A stretch of 15,751 nt of DNA from Reyranella sp. (lineage in GTDB: Bacteria; Pseudomonadota; Alphaproteobacteria; Reyranellales; Reyranellaceae), in NCBI GenBank assembly GCA_030679805.1, contig JAUXST010000769.1, positions 1-15,751 on the forward strand, written 5' to 3'. Both the position numbers and the translations under genes were made by a program. Below the pieces are notes generated by a model that saw nothing but the letters and a program-made list of their open reading frames with translations, made no database searches and was not told the origin of the DNA. Every line of letters begins with the position of its first letter. Within the stretch, counting starts at the first letter, position 1. Below are positions 13,546 to 15,751 of this stretch, in pieces.

Positions 13546-14519
13546 ATGAGCTACAGCAAGGCGCAGTTCATCGCCTATCGAATCTACACCGGCCAGGGGC
13601 ACGGTCCCGATCGCTCGTCGGGCTCGGCAACGAAGCGGATGACTTGCGCCAGCGTGTCAAGCTGATGGCCGAAGCGGTCAATGCCGCAGGCGCCTGTGCC
13701 CAGGTCGACCGGTGCCCAGATCGACCGGCGCCCGGACGTGCTGAAGGTCTTCATCGCACCGGAATTCTACTTCCGCGGCATCCAGGGCGCCTACACGGAC
13801 CTGAAATACGTCAACGGCCAGGGTGCGGGCCGCGATCCCAATTCGATCGTCGGCGGCTTGGCGAAGGCGGTGCAGGACGCACGCTGGAAGGACTGGCTGT
13901 TCGTGTTCGGCACGTCGATGGTCGTGGCGGGGCCATTCTTCCCGCAGGACCACATCGATCCGAACACCGGCGAGCCCCCTACGCCAACCTCATAAACAAG
14001 ACGACCGCCTTGCAGAACATCGCACTGGTGCAGAAGGGCAGCTACGCCGACGAGGATGAACGGACGTCAAAGGCCGTCACCGTCATCAAGGAGTATTTGA
14101 GCGGCGCCGACCTGAAGAGTGGCTAGGGTGTCGTGATCAGAGACGCGGACTATTTCCCGCGCCGGCCGCCCTGCTATGCGTCGGAAGTGAACACGCCGGG
14201 CCAAGGCGGAGGTGGCGGAAGCAACGGCGGCGCGTCGACCAAACTGACGACCAGCCCTCCCCAGGAAAAGGAAATGGATGGGTACCACAGCCAGCTCTAT
14301 TCAGTCGTGAGCGACGATCATCCATCGACGCTGTCCCAGATGATGCAGATACGGGTTATGACCACGGTCGGGGCCAATGCCGACCTCGCCGAGGTCCAGA
14401 GGGTGTTCTGGCTGCCGCCCGACAACAACGCGAGGAACTCGAGCCTGTGGACGCCCGATCTGGCGATCTACAACGTCGCGGATATTCCCGCGCCGGTCGT
14501 CACGCGAATGCCGTCGTGA
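13546..14519 (+). pseudogene. Decayed gene, possibly a nitrilase-like carbon-nitrogen hydrolase
   Basis: A gene broken over several frames. It starts MSYSKAQFIAYRIYTGQGHG (frame of 13546) and continues as LGNEADDLRQRVKLMAEAVN in another frame. Past 13714 it reads DVLKVFIAPEFYFRGIQGAY ... WKDWLFVFGTSMVV, then at about 13978 changes frame again to YANLINKTTALQNIALVQKG. It meets an in-frame TAG at 14124 and goes on as GVVIRDADYFP to 14519. The stretches APEFYFRG (possible catalytic Glu), WLFVFGT and VIKEYLSGAD recall nitrilase-superfamily proteins. I cannot find the catalytic Cys, so the family remains a suggestion. Three frame changes and one stop make a functional product unlikely unless the sequence contains errors. 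The part after 14126 could be a separate gene. Confidence 0.6.
13698..13729 (+). repeat. 16-bp tandem duplication causing a frameshift
   Basis: GCCCAGGTCGACCGGT (13698-13713) is followed directly by GCCCAGATCGACCGGC (13714-13729), identical at 14 of 16 positions. Since 16 is not a multiple of three, the extra copy shifts the frame. Removing one copy joins ACAQVDR to RPDVLKVFIAPEF in one frame. Confidence 0.85.
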
Positions 14520-14529
14520 GATCGCCTTG

Positions 14530-15075
14530 GTGAAACGCCCGACTTTGGCCGCCTTGGTCGTCGCTCTGATTCTGGGAGCCAGCATCGCCGGGCCCGCGGT
14601 GTCTGGCGCGATGGCCCAGACGGCAGATGATATGGCGCGCTATCGCTCGGAATTCTTCGGCAAGCTGCGCGAGGCGCTGGCCGGTCAACGCGACGTGCAG
14701 GTCATGGGCGACCACTTCGTCATCCAGTCCGGGCTTCTCTTTCAATCGGGCGCGGCGGTCCTCCAGCCAGCCGGCGAGAAGCTGCTCGCAACCATCGCCC
14801 AACGGCTGATCGCGTTTTCTCCGCAAATGCCCAAGGACGCGAATTGGGTTCTCCAGGTTGACGGTCACACCGACAGCACGCCGATCAACAACTCGCTCTA
14901 CCCGTCCAACTGGGAACTCTCGACCGCCCGGGCGATCGCCGTGGTGAAGTTCCTGAACAGCGCGGGCGTCCCCAACGAGCGCCTGGTCGCCGCCGGCTAC
15001 AGCCAGTACCAGCCGCTGTCGACCATCGATCGCGCCCGCAACCGGCGCATCGAACTCAAGCTCGTCAATCGCTAG
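14530..15075 (+). CDS. Short OmpA/MotB-like peptidoglycan-binding protein
   Basis: A 181-residue protein with an N-terminal hydrophobic segment (LAALVVALILGASIAGPAVSGAMA, about 6-29; signal peptide or anchor) and a C-terminal OmpA/MotB-type domain (about 55-181). The peptidoglycan-binding core is visible: LQVDGHTDSTPIN (108-120), WELSTARAIAVVKFL (128-142), VAAGYSQYQPL and RARNRRIEL. Relatives that share YRSEFFGKLREAL at the domain start usually have a long coiled coil before it and a MotA-like partner; here the coiled coil is absent and no motA-like gene is in the window. The start is GTG at 14530 or TTG at 14527, just after the decayed gene; the RBS is weak. Its stop shares a CTAG with the convergent monooxygenase gene. 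Confidence 0.82.
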   Translation: MKRPTLAALVVALILGASIAGPAVSGAMAQTADDMARYRSEFFGKLREALAGQRDVQVMGDHFVIQSGLLFQSGAAVLQPAGEKLLATIAQRLIAFSPQMPKDANWVLQVDGHTDSTPINNSLYPSNWELSTARAIAVVKFLNSAGVPNERLVAAGYSQYQPLSTIDRARNRRIELKLVNR

Positions 15076-15751
15076 AGAAGGCCGAGTTCGCGGGCCTTGA
15101 TCTGCAGGGCGAGCACCTTGGAGAAGATGCGGCATTGCGCGAGGCCGCCGGCGAGGAACCACAGGCCGGGCTGGCCGGTGGGGCGCCACATGCCCGCGAG
15201 CTCGCCTTCCGCGTCGAAACCCCAGACCGGACCGATGCGATCCGTGGTCGCGTCGCCCAGCACTGGGCGGACAGCTTCCTTCTGGCCCTCGTAGCCGGTG
15301 GCCAGCACGATCAGGTCGGCCTCCTTCACCGTGCCGTCCTTCAGGCGGGCGCCCTCGGCGCAGAAGCGCTCGATATCGGCGAACTGGATCAGGCCGACGC
15401 GGCCATCGACGATCATCTGCGAGCAGCCGGCGTCGAAGTAGTAACCACCGCCGCGGTTCCCGTACATGATCTGCCAGCCCGTGCCGTCGGCGCCCGATGT
15501 CAGCTTGAAGCCTCGCTTCTTCAAACCCTCCAGCAGTTCTTTGTCGGCCTCCGCATTCATCTTTGTGATGTTCTGATGCGCACGCGCGTAGATCGGGTAA
15601 GGGAAGGAGGCCGCGATCAGGTCGCAGTCCTCGAAGGAGATGTCCTCGTCGTAGAGCGCGTAGGGCGCCTGCGCCTCCTTCAGACTGACGACGAGCGTCG
15701 GCCGGTTCTGGATGATCGTGACCTCGGTCGCGCCGGAGACGACCAGGTCCT
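15072..15751 (-). CDS. Flavin-containing monooxygenase, C-terminal part (runs off the right edge)
   Basis: The visible 226 residues are the C-terminal half of a FAD/NAD(P)H-dependent monooxygenase of the flavin monooxygenase / Baeyer-Villiger group. The window edge begins at DLVVSGATEVTIIQNRPTLV, which contains the end of a nucleotide-binding strand. ADLIVLATGYEGQ carries the ATG motif typical of these enzymes, and AGGLAQCRIFSKVLALQIKARELGL is the characteristic C-terminal helix. The Rossmann motifs at the N-terminus lie outside the window, so the substrate class cannot be stated. The stop codon (15072-15074) overlaps that of the convergent OmpA-like gene. Confidence 0.88.
   Translation of the reverse strand, partial: DLVVSGATEVTIIQNRPTLVVSLKEAQAPYALYDEDISFEDCDLIAASFPYPIYARAHQNITKMNAEADKELLEGLKKRGFKLTSGADGTGWQIMYGNRGGGYYFDAGCSQMIVDGRVGLIQFADIERFCAEGARLKDGTVKEADLIVLATGYEGQKEAVRPVLGDATTDRIGPVWGFDAEGELAGMWRPTGQPGLWFLAGGLAQCRIFSKVLALQIKARELGLL

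Noticed and set aside
14377..14529. N-terminal extension of the OmpA-like protein
   Set aside because: Arg/Ser-rich translation overlapping the end of the decayed gene in another frame; the hydrophobic segment starts right after the GTG at 14530.

Overview
The window is a gene-dense, high-GC stretch of bacterial chromosome. The protein families point to an alphaproteobacterium: an NsrR with the C-x7-C-x5-C cysteine pattern, a small single-domain CspA, a GRRM-type RiPP locus and a MotB-like OmpA protein. It looks like a Rhodospirillales/Hyphomicrobiales-type soil or water organism, but the genus cannot be fixed from the sequence alone. I saw no insertion sequence, tRNA, rRNA, CRISPR array or replication origin.

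Layout. (1) 1-1160, minus strand: a GRRM-type RiPP locus. It has a glycine-rich precursor, GrrA, whose C-terminus alternates W-H-N and W-G-N motifs, followed by the N-terminal part of its radical SAM maturase, GrrM, which runs off the left edge. A transglutaminase-like protein (1270-2163) lies just upstream on the same strand. (2) 2246-4905: a small conserved-looking protein, a cold-shock protein, a membrane fatty-acid desaturase and a membrane-anchored small protein, with several strong inverted repeats between them. (3) 5047-8201: a ShyA/Csd3-like M23 cell-wall endopeptidase with an unusual proline-rich insertion, a secreted Sel1-repeat protein and a CPA2 cation/proton antiporter. (4) 8158-10299: a compact nitric-oxide response module. 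nsrR and a translationally coupled ybaN face a group III truncated haemoglobin and an RIC/YtfE iron-sulphur repair protein. Two copies of the NsrR core GTATT-N3-AATGC lie in the shared promoter, and a textbook terminator closes the module.

(5) 10332-11786: small secreted proteins (one CusF-like without copper ligands), a possible gene remnant and a start-less membrane-type open frame. (6) 11787-13449: a LysR regulator divergent from a thiopurine S-methyltransferase. (7) 13546-14519: a decayed gene resembling a nitrilase-like hydrolase, with three frame changes (one caused by a 16-bp tandem duplication) and an in-frame stop. (8) 14530-15751: a short OmpA/MotB-like periplasmic protein converging on the C-terminal half of a flavin monooxygenase. 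Their stop codons share one CTAG.

The most interesting parts are the RiPP locus, where the repeat units differ only at silent positions, and the NO-responsive divergent promoter, where one operator is embedded in a 35-bp inverted repeat that covers the ribosome-binding site of the haemoglobin gene.
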